From Candidatus Omnitrophota bacterium (GTDB taxonomy: Bacteria; Omnitrophota; Gorgyraeia; Gygaellales; Profunditerraquicolaceae), in the NCBI GenBank assembly GCA_026387405.1, contig JAPLLV010000012.1, positions 1 to 39,926 on the forward strand: DNA of 39,926 nt, written 5' to 3'. A program made the position numbers and the translations under genes. Position 1 is the stretch's first letter. The number at the start of each line of letters is the position of its first letter. Shown here piece by piece: positions 1 through 7,522 of the stretch. The notes under the pieces were generated by a model. It was given only the letters and a program-made list of their open reading frames with translations. It was not told the DNA's origin and did no database searches.

Positions 1-1425
1 CATAAAGAACGCTGCCAGGCCTACAATTATCATTATTAAAGACAAAGCATAACAAATCCTTCTTATTTTGATAAAATCTATCTTGGTGTCTTTGATCAAC
101 CTTAACATGGGTAAAGATTTTATCCAGTTGTAATGCAGCAAAACCTCGAATATGGTCCTGGTCACTACTATCGCGGTAAACATGCTGGCGCAAAGACCGA
201 TGATCAGGGTCACTGCGAATCCGCGTATGGGCCCGGTGCCAAACATAAACAGGAAAACAGCGGCAAGGACGGTAGTAAGGTTGGAATCGAAAATAGCGCT
301 AAAGGCCCTGTCATAACCCAGGCCTATCGCGGCACGCAAGGTCTTGCCGGAAAGCAGTTCCTCCCGGATACGCTCGTTGATCAAGACGTTGGCATCAACG
401 GCCATACCCAAAGCCAACGCGATGCCGGCAATGCCCGGCAAGGTAAGGGTAGCGGATACCCCGGGAAATACAAGGGGCAAAAAACCCAAACTCCCTAAGA
501 TTATAACCAAGTTCAATATAAGGGCTATGTCGTTTAATATCCCTGCCAGAAAATAATATCCGGCCATAAAAACAAACACAAGTAAAACCCCGATAATACT
601 GGCTTTAATACCCTTATTTATGGAATCCTGGCCTAACAAAGGCCCGACAGTCCTTTCTTCTTCTATATACATAGGAGCGGGAAGCGCGCCGACCCTTAAA
701 ACCAGCGCCAGGTCCTGGGCCTCTTCCATAGTAAAACGGCCGGTAATCTGGGCCTGTCCGCTGGGTATGGCCTCCCTGATGTTCGGCGCTGACTGGATTT
801 TGCCGTCCAAAACAATAGCCAGGCGCTTGCCGACATTAGCGGCGGTGAGCTCGGCAAACTTTTTTGCCCCTTCCGAATTCAATTCCAACGAAACCACGGG
901 TTCGTTAAAAGCGCTGGAATCAAAATGCACGCTGGCATTAGAGATAGCATCTCCAGTCAAGGCCGCGTTTTTTTCCAGGAGCAGCGGGGCAGTATCGTCT
1001 TTGGTATATTTCAACTCAAAGCCTTCGGGGACAGTCCCGGCCAACGCCTGTTTTAATTTTTCCGTGTCATCGGACACTAATTTAAATTCCATGAGCGCGG
1101 TCTTACCGATCAGCTCAATGGCTCTTTCCCGTTCAGTGATCCCGGGCAGCTGCACCACGATCTCATCAATACCCTGCTTTTGTATCGAAGGTTCCCTTAC
1201 GCCAAAGGCATCGATGCGGTTCCTGATCACCTCCAGGGCCCTGTCGCAGGCATCAGCCTTAGCTTTTTCGGGAAGCTTGCTGGTATCCACCTTGAGCAAA
1301 AGATGCATACCGCCTTTTAAATCCAGCCCCAGGTTTATTCTTTTCTGCAGAGGAAAGGCGAAATACGCGCATAATCCTACGATGCCCAGGATCGATACTA
1401 TCTTGTAGAGTAGTTTTCTTTCCAT
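1..1425 (-). CDS. secD: Protein translocase subunit SecD, probably a SecDF fusion (3' end cut by window edge)
   Basis: SecD/F use the proton motive force to help complete protein export through SecYEG. Translated from the ATG at 1425, the protein has an N-terminal membrane segment, the SecD signature LGLDLKGGMHLLL, a large periplasmic domain, and a C-terminal block of membrane helices containing the conserved stretch GMAVDANVLINERIREEL. After the last SecD helix the frame continues into a basic stretch and a new hydrophobic segment (KIDFIKIRRICYALSLIMI), which looks like the first helix of SecF. I therefore infer one SecDF polypeptide, but the window ends at codon 475 and cannot prove it. The start lies 3 nt after the yajC stop, the usual yajC-secDF order, so the two are cotranscribed. 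Confidence 0.93.
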   Translation of the reverse strand, partial: MERKLLYKIVSILGIVGLCAYFAFPLQKRINLGLDLKGGMHLLLKVDTSKLPEKAKADACDRALEVIRNRIDAFGVREPSIQKQGIDEIVVQLPGITERERAIELIGKTALMEFKLVSDDTEKLKQALAGTVPEGFELKYTKDDTAPLLLEKNAALTGDAISNASVHFDSSAFNEPVVSLELNSEGAKKFAELTAANVGKRLAIVLDGKIQSAPNIREAIPSGQAQITGRFTMEEAQDLALVLRVGALPAPMYIEEERTVGPLLGQDSINKGIKASIIGVLLVFVFMAGYYFLAGILNDIALILNLVIILGSLGFLPLVFPGVSATLTLPGIAGIALALGMAVDANVLINERIREELLSGKTLRAAIGLGYDRAFSAIFDSNLTTVLAAVFLFMFGTGPIRGFAVTLIIGLCASMFTAIVVTRTIFEVLLHYNWIKSLPMLRLIKDTKIDFIKIRRICYALSLIMIIVGLAAFFM

Positions 1426-1428
1426 GGC

Positions 1429-1731
1429 TTATGCCCTCTCCTGGTTTTCGGCGCCCTTGTTCATGCCCTTGTTTAAAATATGCGAAATACAGTTCTTCTC
1501 TATCTCCATCTTCACGTTCTCATCAATGCGTAAGACTAACGTTTTGTCCTTTACATTCACTATTGTCCCGTGGATACCGCCCGTAGTCACTACCTCGTCA
1601 TTCTTGGCAAGGCTGCCCAACATCTTCTGGTGCTCTTTTTCCTTGCTCTTCTGGGGACGGATAAGCAGAAAATAAAAAATAGCAAAGATCATAATCATCA
1701 AGAAAACCTGGTTCATTACCTGAGGCTGCAT
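1429..1731 (-). CDS. yajC: Preprotein translocase subunit YajC
   Basis: YajC is a small single-span membrane accessory of the SecDF complex. The 100-residue product has one N-terminal hydrophobic segment (about residues 7-24) followed immediately by the family hallmark FLLIRPQKSKEKEHQKML and a small soluble domain with NDEVVTTGGIHGTI. Length and motif order fit the family exactly. The C-terminus is slightly extended (NKGMNKGAENQERA). It lies directly upstream of secD, and a dispersed REP-like palindrome separates it from rpsP. Confidence 0.96.
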   Translation of the reverse strand: MQPQVMNQVFLMIMIFAIFYFLLIRPQKSKEKEHQKMLGSLAKNDEVVTTGGIHGTIVNVKDKTLVLRIDENVKMEIEKNCISHILNKGMNKGAENQERA

Positions 1732-1755
1732 TGTGTCCTTCCTTTCTCTCTTATT

Positions 1756-1826
1756 CGTCTTTGCGAGGGCGTTCTATGCCCGAAGCAATCCCGTTTTAGA
1801 GATTGCTTCGCTTCGCTCGCAATGAC
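1756..1826. repeat. REP-like dispersed palindrome, copy 1 of 4
   Basis: The termini are related to CATTGCGAG and CTCGCAATGAC, and the interior carries GAAGCAATC and its inverse GATTGCTTCG, giving a long imperfect hairpin between rpsP and yajC. The left end is slightly decayed (GTCTTTGCGAG). The same unit recurs at 7437-7512, 11892-11984 and 39428-39482. Confidence 0.85.
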
Positions 1827-1835
1827 AGATGTACA

Positions 1836-2081
1836 CTATTTTATTTTATTTAATTTCTTCACCAAATTCTTCACGGTCAGGGACGGGACTGCCCCGTTTT
1901 TTACCCAATAATCGAAGCGCTCCTGCTTTATGCTTGCGGAGCCGGTAACCGGATTATAAGACCCGATCTGCTCGATAAGCCTGCCGTCGCGGTTAGTCCT
2001 CTCGTCAAAGACGGTAACCCTGAAATACGGCCTCTTCTTGGGATTTTTCCCGATCCTTCTTAAACGTATATGCACTGCCAT
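1836..2081 (-). CDS. rpsP: 30S ribosomal protein bS16
   Basis: This is a small-subunit ribosomal protein that binds 16S rRNA. The 81-residue product begins MAVHIRLRRIGKNPKKRPYFRV and contains the conserved DGRLIEQIGSYNP block, a standard-length bS16. A strong Shine-Dalgarno (GGAGGAAG) precedes the ATG. The common partners rimM, trmD and rplS are not adjacent: it sits between trpE and yajC, so the usual rpsP operon has been rearranged. Identification is secure from motif and length. Confidence 0.96.
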   Translation of the reverse strand: MAVHIRLRRIGKNPKKRPYFRVTVFDERTNRDGRLIEQIGSYNPVTGSASIKQERFDYWVKNGAVPSLTVKNLVKKLNKIK

Positions 2082-2110
2082 TTAACTTCCTCCTCTTTAA
2101 GTTTGTACAA

Positions 2111-2131
2111 ACGACCAACGACTAACGACTA
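2111..2131. repeat. Heptanucleotide array (ACGACYA)3 at the trpE stop
   Basis: Three tandem 7-bp units (ACGACCA, ACGACTA, ACGACTA on the + strand). Read on the coding strand, the array starts exactly at the TAG stop codon of trpE (2129-2131). The same unit recurs after recA (13429-13463) and inside mtaB (17169-17208). Confidence 0.85.
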
Positions 2132-3604
2132 TTTTGTTATTGCCTCGATTAAGGCCTTTGCCTTGTTTACCGATTCCTGATACTCTTTTTCCGGACGCGA
2201 ATCCGCCACGATCCCCGCGCCGGCCTGGATATAAGCGGCATTATCCTTGATCACGATAGTCCTGATAATGATACAGGTATCCATATTCCCGGAAAAACCC
2301 AGATAACCCAGGCACCCCGCGTAAGGCCCGCGCTCTGTATTCTCCAGATCATCTATGATCTCCATGGCGCGCACCTTTGGGCTTCCGCTTACCGTTCCGG
2401 CGGGAAACGTGGCCCTTAAGATATCATAGATATCGTATTTTTTATCCAGCTCGCCCTCCACCTCGCTGACCAGGTGCATGACATGGGAGTACCTGGCCAC
2501 CGTCATGAATTCCCTCACCCTCACCCTTCCTATCCGGCAGACCCTGCCTAAGTCATTGCGGGCAAGGTCAACCAGCATCAGGTGCTCCGCCTTCTCCTTT
2601 ACATCATCAAGAAGCTCCTGCTCCAATTTCTTATCCAGCTCTTCTGTTCTTCCCCGCGGCCGCGTGCCGGCAATCGGACGTATCTCAACTATGCCCTTCT
2701 CGCAGCGCACGTGCATCTCCGGAGAAGCCCCGACAAGAATTATATCCTTCAACTTCAAGAAAAACATGTAGGGAGAGGGATTAAGACTGCGCAAGGAACG
2801 GTAGATATCCAGCGGCCTCTTTTTGATCTGCAGCTTAAAACGCTGAGATAAGACCACCTGTATTATATCTCCCTTTTTTATATGGGCCTTGCCCCGCCTG
2901 ATCATTGCGGAGAATCCGCTTTTTTCAAAATTCGAGCTGATCTTTATTTTTCCCGCAGGATGCTTTTCCAAAGGAACCCTGTGCTCAACATTCAACTCGC
3001 CATGAATACGCTCTATCTTCGAGACAGCCCGCGCGTAGGCCTTCTTTTTGGCCGATGCCCCCTTAACCCTGTGCAGCAACACATTGCTAACGATCTTTAT
3101 GGTGTGATTGACGTGATCAAAGACCAGGATGGTATCGGCCAGGATAAAATTTGCTGAAGGTAATTTCAGGTCATCGGGATTATTTTTTGGTATGTCCTCA
3201 AAAAAACGCACCATCCCATAGCCGATATATCCCACCAACCCTCCGTAGAAACGCGGCAGCCCTTTTACAACAACCGGTTTAAAAGGAGACATCATCTTCT
3301 TAATCTCATCAAGCGGATCGGTTGAGGTCTTAAAGCGGCGGACTCGATCATCTTGAGGATAGATGACCTCGATATCCCGGTCCTTGCTTTTAAAGACCAT
3401 AAGCGGGTCGGTGCCCAGGAATGAGTAACGCGCGATCTTCTCCTGCCCTTCCACGGACTCCAGGAGAAACGAATACTCACCTTTCTTCAACTTCAGGTAT
3501 GCGGAGACCGGCGTATCCAGGTCCGCGTTGATCTCCTTATAGACCGGAATAACGTTGCCTTTTTTTGATAGTTCAAGAAATTCTTTTAATGAAGGATAAT
3601 ACAT
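2129..3604 (-). CDS. trpE: Anthranilate synthase component I
   Basis: TrpE converts chorismate to anthranilate, the first committed step of tryptophan synthesis, using ammonia supplied by the TrpG glutaminase. The 491-residue product has the N-terminal Anth_synt_I_N region, with an SFLLESVEG feedback-site-like segment near residue 46, and the C-terminal chorismate-binding domain. That domain shows GASPEMHVR, IRPIAGTRPRGRT, HLMLVDLARNDLGR and the terminal IQAGAGIVADSRPEKEY. This favours TrpE over PabB. No trpG or other trp gene is adjacent: the gene sits alone between hisI and rpsP. Heptanucleotide arrays flank it on both sides, one starting at its TAG stop and one just upstream of its ATG. 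Confidence 0.92.
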   Translation of the reverse strand: MYYPSLKEFLELSKKGNVIPVYKEINADLDTPVSAYLKLKKGEYSFLLESVEGQEKIARYSFLGTDPLMVFKSKDRDIEVIYPQDDRVRRFKTSTDPLDEIKKMMSPFKPVVVKGLPRFYGGLVGYIGYGMVRFFEDIPKNNPDDLKLPSANFILADTILVFDHVNHTIKIVSNVLLHRVKGASAKKKAYARAVSKIERIHGELNVEHRVPLEKHPAGKIKISSNFEKSGFSAMIRRGKAHIKKGDIIQVVLSQRFKLQIKKRPLDIYRSLRSLNPSPYMFFLKLKDIILVGASPEMHVRCEKGIVEIRPIAGTRPRGRTEELDKKLEQELLDDVKEKAEHLMLVDLARNDLGRVCRIGRVRVREFMTVARYSHVMHLVSEVEGELDKKYDIYDILRATFPAGTVSGSPKVRAMEIIDDLENTERGPYAGCLGYLGFSGNMDTCIIIRTIVIKDNAAYIQAGAGIVADSRPEKEYQESVNKAKALIEAITK

Positions 3605-3688
3605 AGCGTTTAGCGTTTAGCGTTTAGCGTTTAGCGTTTAGCGTTTAGCGTAGAGCACTAAACGCTCTACGCTATCCGCTATACGCTA
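3605..3688. repeat. Bidirectional heptanucleotide array between trpE and hisI
   Basis: Six perfect tandem copies of AGCGTTT (3605-3646) are followed by a perfect 10-bp inverted repeat, TAGCGTAGAG (3646-3655) with CTCTACGCTA (3665-3674). Beyond it, degenerate 7-bp units (CTNNNCG) run in the opposite sense into the hisI TAG stop at 3686-3688. It resembles the heptameric STRR repeats known from filamentous cyanobacteria in unit length only. Confidence 0.9.
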
Positions 3689-4012
3689 TCTTATTTTTCT
3701 ATAGAAGCATGACCTGTTGCCTGTGTGGCAGGCTACGCCCAACTGCCTTACCTTGATCAATAATCCGTCCATATCGCAATCGTAGCGAACAGACTTGACG
3801 TACTGATAGTGTCCGGAGGTCTCGCCTTTAATCCAGTAAACCTTACGCGAGCGCGACCAGAAACAGGTCTTTTTGAGCTTCAGGGTCCGGCGCAATGATT
3901 CCTTATTCATATAGGCCAGCATCAATACCTCGCCGGTCTTATAATCCTGGATAATGGCCGGGATCAGCCCTTTATCGTCGTATTTTAAATCCTTGGGGCC
4001 TGTTTTTTTCAT
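3686..4012 (-). CDS. hisI: Phosphoribosyl-AMP cyclohydrolase
   Basis: HisI hydrolyses the purine ring of PR-AMP, the third step of histidine synthesis. The 108-residue protein carries the family zinc/magnesium motif [26 protein letters not shown] and the upstream [14 protein letters not shown] and [17 protein letters not shown] blocks. It is a stand-alone cyclohydrolase: the HisE pyrophosphohydrolase domain found in fused HisIE proteins is missing and no hisE is present nearby. Its ATG overlaps the hisF stop (ATGA, 4009-4012), indicating translational coupling. Its TAG stop forms the first triplet of a degenerate heptamer tract. Confidence 0.95.
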   Translation of the reverse strand: MKKTGPKDLKYDDKGLIPAIIQDYKTGEVLMLAYMNKESLRRTLKLKKTCFWSRSRKVYWIKGETSGHYQYVKSVRYDCDMDGLLIKVRQLGVACHTGNRSCFYRKIR

Positions 4013-4812
4013 AGCCTTACCCTGACTCCTTTTTTAGATAAATACTCCTTCACCTGTTTTACGGTAAGTTCCTGGTAATGAAAGAGCGAGGCCGCTAAAG
4101 CAGCATCCGCGCCCGCCTCAGCCAAGACGTCATAAAAATGTTCCGGCCGGCCTGCCCCGCCGGATGCTATGACCGGAATGGAGACATTATCCGAGACTGC
4201 CTTTGTTAACTCCAGGTCATACCCGTCCTTAGTCCCGTCAAAATCCATGCTGGTAAGGAGGATCTCGCCTGCCCCAAGCGCAGCAGCGGTCTTGGCCCAC
4301 TCTATTGCGTCAAGATCAACCGGCGTGCGTCCGCCGTTAATATAGACCTGCCAATGTTTGCTTGTGGCTTGTGGCTTATGGCTTATGGCGGAACCTTTAT
4401 CGTTTACCATATGCGATTTGGCGTCAATCGCCACCACGATGCACTGGCTGCCGAATTTCTCCGCTGATAAGCCGATCAACTCCGGTAACTTGACTGCCTG
4501 CGTATTAATGGAAACTTTGTCCGCGCCGGCGTTCAATAAATCCCTGATATCGCCAATATCCCTTATACCGCCGCCAACGGTAAACGGCATATAGATATTC
4601 TCCGCGATGGCCTCAACCAATTCGATCAGGGTCTTGCGATTTTCAAAGCTGGCGGTAATATCCAGAAAGACCAGTTCATCGGCTCCCTGCCGGTCATAGG
4701 CCTTGGCTGCTTCCACGGGATCGCCGGCATCCTTCAGGCCCAGGAACTTAACACCCTTGACTACCCTGTTATCTTTAATATCCAAACAAGGTATTATGCG
4801 CTTAGTAAGCAT
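4009..4812 (-). CDS. hisF: Imidazole glycerol phosphate synthase, cyclase subunit HisF
   Basis: HisF uses ammonia channelled from HisH to convert PRFAR to imidazole glycerol phosphate and AICAR. The 267-residue (beta/alpha)8 barrel shows the catalytic aspartates at D11 (IIPCLDIK) and D130 (VVAIDAK) and the C-terminal phosphate-binding ASGGAG. It is about 15 residues longer than usual. The extra residues, about 133-152, lie in the loop after VVAIDAK and are encoded largely by four tandem 7-bp repeats (4361-4388) giving [10 protein letters not shown]. The fold on either side ([20 protein letters not shown]) is intact, so the enzyme is probably functional. It is separated from hisH and hisA by a lipoprotein gene and a hairpin. 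Confidence 0.95.
   Translation of the reverse strand: MLTKRIIPCLDIKDNRVVKGVKFLGLKDAGDPVEAAKAYDRQGADELVFLDITASFENRKTLIELVEAIAENIYMPFTVGGGIRDIGDIRDLLNAGADKVSINTQAVKLPELIGLSAEKFGSQCIVVAIDAKSHMVNDKGSAISHKPQATSKHWQVYINGGRTPVDLDAIEWAKTAAALGAGEILLTSMDFDGTKDGYDLELTKAVSDNVSIPVIASGGAGRPEHFYDVLAEAGADAALAASLFHYQELTVKQVKEYLSKKGVRVRL
4361..4388. repeat. In-frame heptamer array (CTTRTGG)4 inside hisF
   Basis: Four contiguous 7-bp units: CTTGTGG, CTTGTGG, CTTATGG, CTTATGG. Read on the coding strand they are open and encode the non-conserved peptide [10 protein letters not shown] in a HisF loop. Confidence 0.85.
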
Positions 4813-4821
4813 TAATTCCTA

Positions 4822-4863
4822 TTCCAGACCCGCGGTGGAAAAAATTCCACCGCGGGTCTGGAA
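4822..4863. repeat. Long perfect hairpin, family B copy 1 (upstream of hisF)
   Basis: TTCCAGACCCGCGGTGGAA (4822-4840) and its exact reverse complement (4845-4863) flank a 4-nt loop. It begins 10 nt upstream of the hisF start and ends 10 nt before the preceding lipoprotein stop. The same stem occurs at 11391-11433 and at the right window edge. Confidence 0.92.
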
Positions 4864-4873
4864 ACTGGCCCAT

Positions 4874-5359
4874 TTATCCTATCTCTTTAGAAGAACCGAC
4901 ACCTGACTGCACAGGTTTCTTATCCAGATATACCTTTAATAACTCCCAGGTCTTTCTGTTGAGTTTTCCGCTTGCCCGCAGATTATTAGCCGCCTGAAAA
5001 GACTTTAATGCCTGTCTGGACTGTTTTCCCATCATCCCGTCGATACGGCCTGAATAATAACCAGCGTTCTTCAGGGCCGTCTGGACCTGCCTGGCGCTTG
5101 GCCGCACAAATGGCTCCTGGGGCTCCGCGAGGCTTATCTCTTTGACTTTTGCCCGGGACTGGAGCTCCTGTTTTGCCTGGGCAAGGTCAACTTTAAGATT
5201 ATTGATCTCTTCATCCCTGGACTGTATCTGCGCATCGAGCAACGCGACCTGATTCCTTAATCCTTGTGTCTCTAGATCAGCGTTTTTCCTTGCGGTAGCG
5301 CAACCACCCACGAGAAACAAGACCACGGAAAGCAACAAAACAATGCTCAATGACCTCAT
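4874..5359 (-). CDS. Peptidoglycan-binding lipoprotein with coiled coil
   Basis: The product is a predicted 161-residue envelope lipoprotein. The N-terminus has a signal peptide ending in the lipobox LVGGC (Cys at about residue 19). A heptad-rich helix follows (about 25-75, NQVALLDAQIQSRDEEINNLKVDLAQAKQEL), then a PG_binding_1 domain (about 87-145) with RQVQTALKNAGYYSGRIDGMMGKQSRQALKSFQ. The layout suggests an anchor that spaces a cell-wall-binding domain away from the membrane. It is an unrelated insertion within the his cluster, between hisA and hisF. No catalytic residues are visible. The exact role is unknown. Confidence 0.85.
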   Translation of the reverse strand: MRSLSIVLLLSVVLFLVGGCATARKNADLETQGLRNQVALLDAQIQSRDEEINNLKVDLAQAKQELQSRAKVKEISLAEPQEPFVRPSARQVQTALKNAGYYSGRIDGMMGKQSRQALKSFQAANNLRASGKLNRKTWELLKVYLDKKPVQSGVGSSKEIG

Positions 5360-5386
5360 TCTTCTACCTCCTGAAATTAAACCTGC

Positions 5387-6109
5387 CTATATAATCTTCA
5401 GCGCCTGCGCCAGGGTAAACTTACCTTCATACAGGGCTTTACCCACTATTACGCCTGCCACGCCGGATTTCTCTAATGATTTAAGCTTTGTGATATCCTC
5501 CAGGGAAGAAACCCCTCCGGAAGCAATGACCTTTAAAGATGTCTCCTTAATAAGGCTTTTTAGATCTTTTATATTGGGACCGACCAAGGCGCCATCCTTG
5601 GCAGTATCGGTAAAAATAATCTGTCCAAACCCCATTTTCTTTAATTCCAGGCAAAAATCCAAGGCCTTAAGCTGTCCGGAGGCATCCTGCCACCCCTTGA
5701 TCATGACTTTACCATCCCTGGCATCCACGCTCACGATGATCTTATCTTTAAATGCGGTTAGCGCCCGCTTAAGAAATGCCCGGTCTTGGACAGCCTTGGT
5801 ACCCAAAACTACGCGCCAAATACCGTAAGACAAGAGCTGCTTTATGGTTTCTTGATCCCTTGCCCCTCCGCCGAATTCTACCGGCACATCCACACTCTTA
5901 ACTATTTCTTTTACTAAGTTTAAGTTTTTCGCCACCCCGCTTGTGGCTCCATCCAGATCCACCACGTGCAGCAACTGCGCTCCCTGTTTCGCCCAGTGCC
6001 TGGCGGTTTTAACCGGGTCGCGGGAATATATCTTTTGTTCGCTTAGTTTTCCCTGGAACAATCTTACCACGCAGCCGTCTTTTAAGTCTATCGCGGGAAT
6101 TATAATCAT
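5387..6109 (-). CDS. hisA: Phosphoribosylformimino-5-aminoimidazole carboxamide ribotide isomerase
   Basis: HisA isomerises ProFAR to PRFAR in histidine synthesis. The (beta/alpha)8 barrel begins MIIIPAIDLKDGCVVRLFQG with the catalytic Asp in AIDLK, and has the second-half Asp in IIFTDTAKDGALVGPN plus the phosphate site VIASGGVSS. I chose the ATG at 6109 because it puts the conserved beta-strand at the very N-terminus. A TTG 11 codons upstream (6142) would add a non-conserved leader. The resulting 240 residues match family length. It lies between hisH and the lipoprotein gene. Confidence 0.94.
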   Translation of the reverse strand: MIIIPAIDLKDGCVVRLFQGKLSEQKIYSRDPVKTARHWAKQGAQLLHVVDLDGATSGVAKNLNLVKEIVKSVDVPVEFGGGARDQETIKQLLSYGIWRVVLGTKAVQDRAFLKRALTAFKDKIIVSVDARDGKVMIKGWQDASGQLKALDFCLELKKMGFGQIIFTDTAKDGALVGPNIKDLKSLIKETSLKVIASGGVSSLEDITKLKSLEKSGVAGVIVGKALYEGKFTLAQALKII

Positions 6110-6151
6110 ATGGCTCGGCAATTCATCTTCTCGACTCGGCAAAACTTTTAT

Positions 6152-6817
6152 TCATAGTGTAACAAAATTTTTTAATATCCTTATACCCGTGTCCTGGCTC
6201 TTTTCAGGATGAAATTGTACGCCAAAGACATTCCCCTGCCAGACTACGGAGGCAAAATTTATGCCGTATTCGGTAGTAGCGGCAATCACACTTTTATTCT
6301 CCGGAGCCGGGTAATAAGAATGACAGAAATAAACATAGGATTCATCCGGGACATCCTTAAACAAAGGGCAAAGCACGGGGACAGTCCCCTTATTTATAAG
6401 ATTACCTTCGGTAGTCGGGGACAGTCCCCTTATTTTAAGCTGGTTCCAGCCCATATGCGGCACCTTAAGCCCTCCTGCCCCGGAGAATTTTTTTACGCTC
6501 CCCTTTAAAACCCCCAGCCCTTTGGCCTTTTTTGCCTCCTGGCTTTCTTCAAATAAAATCTGCATACCCAAGCATATACCTAAAAAATATTTCTTATTTT
6601 TTATGTGCGTAAGCAAAGCCCCGATTAAACCCTTTTTCTCCAATTCCAGCATCGCGTCATCAAAGGCGCCCACTCCCGGCAGGACCACCTTGTCAGATGA
6701 AGCGATATCAGATGCTTTTTGGGCGATCTGCGTCTTGGCCCCCAGAGACTCAAGGGCCTTCTTAACGCTATGGATATTGCCCATTCCGTAATCAATGATA
6801 GCGATCATCTTAGTCAA
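6152..6817 (-). CDS. hisH: Imidazole glycerol phosphate synthase, glutaminase subunit HisH
   Basis: HisH hydrolyses glutamine and passes ammonia to HisF. The class I amidotransferase triad is visible: C82 in GICLGMQ, and H203 and E205 in VQFHPEKS. At 221 residues it is longer than the usual 195-205. The excess is residues about 131-150 (GLSPTTEGNLINKGTVPVLC), encoded by two copies of a GGGGACAGTCCCC palindrome plus the spacer between them. The flanks (HMGWNQLKIR and PLFKDVPDESYVYFCHSYY) align with normal HisH, so this is an in-frame loop insertion. Its start overlaps the hisB stop by 8 nt. Confidence 0.94.
   Translation of the reverse strand: MTKMIAIIDYGMGNIHSVKKALESLGAKTQIAQKASDIASSDKVVLPGVGAFDDAMLELEKKGLIGALLTHIKNKKYFLGICLGMQILFEESQEAKKAKGLGVLKGSVKKFSGAGGLKVPHMGWNQLKIRGLSPTTEGNLINKGTVPVLCPLFKDVPDESYVYFCHSYYPAPENKSVIAATTEYGINFASVVWQGNVFGVQFHPEKSQDTGIRILKNFVTL
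6377..6439. repeat. Two GGGGACAGTCCCC palindromes inserted in hisH
   Basis: GGGGACAGTCCCCTTATTT at 6377-6395 and GGGGACAGTCCCCTTATTTT at 6417-6436 are direct repeats, 40 bp apart, of a 13-bp near-perfect palindrome with a TTATTT tail. They lie in frame within hisH and account for its extra loop. Confidence 0.88.
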
Positions 6818-7415
6818 TCACACCCTTTGTCGAGGGAACGCCTTTACGGCGGGGGTCGATCTGGACGGCCTCACCCAGGGCTTTTCCTAATGCTTTAAAA
6901 ACAGGTTCCAGCGTGGCATGTAAATCCGGGCTGGGATTATCCAGTTTTATGTTAAGATTCATCCCCAGCTGTTTTGCGAATGCCTCGAAGAAATGTTCCG
7001 CGTATTTAAATTCATAATTCTCCTGCGGAGTAGGAAGCGCGGAAGCCGCTGGATTTATGCTTAATTTGAATGACCCCCTACCGCTGATATCCACGCTCAC
7101 GTAGGCAGTAACATCTTCCATGGGAAATGAGGCAAAACCGTTGCGCGCGATCCCAACCTTGTCTCCCAGGGCCTCTTTAAAAACCTGGCCTAATATAATA
7201 CCTGCATCTTCATTTGTGTGGTGTATATCTACTTTAAGGTCCGCCTCCGAAGTAATGATCTCCAGATCAAATTTTCCCCAAAAGGCAAAGAGTTCCAGCA
7301 TATGATCCAGAAAGCCGATCCCGGAATTTATTTTTGCCTCTCCGCTTCCGTCTATATTCAAGACGGCTTTGATCCTGGTTTCTTTGGTATTTCTTTCTTT
7401 TACCGCTTTCCTCAT
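6810..7415 (-). CDS. hisB: Imidazoleglycerol-phosphate dehydratase
   Basis: HisB dehydrates imidazole glycerol phosphate to imidazole acetol phosphate. The 201-residue monofunctional enzyme has the metal-binding IHHTNEDAGIILG motif near residue 66, the second repeat EHFFEAFA near 140, DLHATLEPVFKALGKALG near 170, and the C-terminal PRRKGVPSTKGVID. The N-terminus RNTKETRIKAVLNIDGSG is typical. No phosphatase domain is present, so histidinol phosphatase must come from elsewhere. A REP-like palindrome separates it from hisD. Confidence 0.95.
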   Translation of the reverse strand: MRKAVKERNTKETRIKAVLNIDGSGEAKINSGIGFLDHMLELFAFWGKFDLEIITSEADLKVDIHHTNEDAGIILGQVFKEALGDKVGIARNGFASFPMEDVTAYVSVDISGRGSFKLSINPAASALPTPQENYEFKYAEHFFEAFAKQLGMNLNIKLDNPSPDLHATLEPVFKALGKALGEAVQIDPRRKGVPSTKGVID

Positions 7416-7436
7416 ATTTACCCCTCAAATTATTAT

Positions 7437-7512
7437 CGTCATTGCGAGCCCCGAAGGGGCGAAGCAATCACGTTTTGGATTGCTTCGGTCGCTTCGCTCC
7501 CTCGCAATGACG
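7437..7512. repeat. REP-like dispersed palindrome, copy 2 of 4
   Basis: CGTCATTGCGAG at one end and CTCGCAATGACG at the other, with GAAGCAATC and GATTGCTTCG inside and an extra inner hairpin (GCCCCGAAGGGGC). It fills the hisD-hisB gap. Confidence 0.9.
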
Positions 7513-7522
7513 GGTTTTGGGC

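Noticed and set aside
133-1408. Open frames on the + strand opposite secD.
   Set aside because: They are antisense to a clearly conserved gene, show no family resemblance and have no ribosome sites.
1868-1900. GGGACGGGACTGCCCCG in the 3' end of rpsP resembles the hisH palindrome GGGGACAGTCCCC.
   Set aside because: It encodes normal bS16 sequence (YWVKNGAVPSLTV) at the expected position, and the match is imperfect.
3605-3688. The direct and inverted repeats between trpE and hisI as a possible CRISPR array.
   Set aside because: The unit is 7 bp with no unique spacers and there are no cas genes. It is a heptamer tandem array.
6110-6142. An 11-residue N-terminal extension of HisA from a TTG start.
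   Set aside because: The extension is not conserved, and the ATG at 6109 begins exactly at the first beta-strand (IIIPAIDLK).
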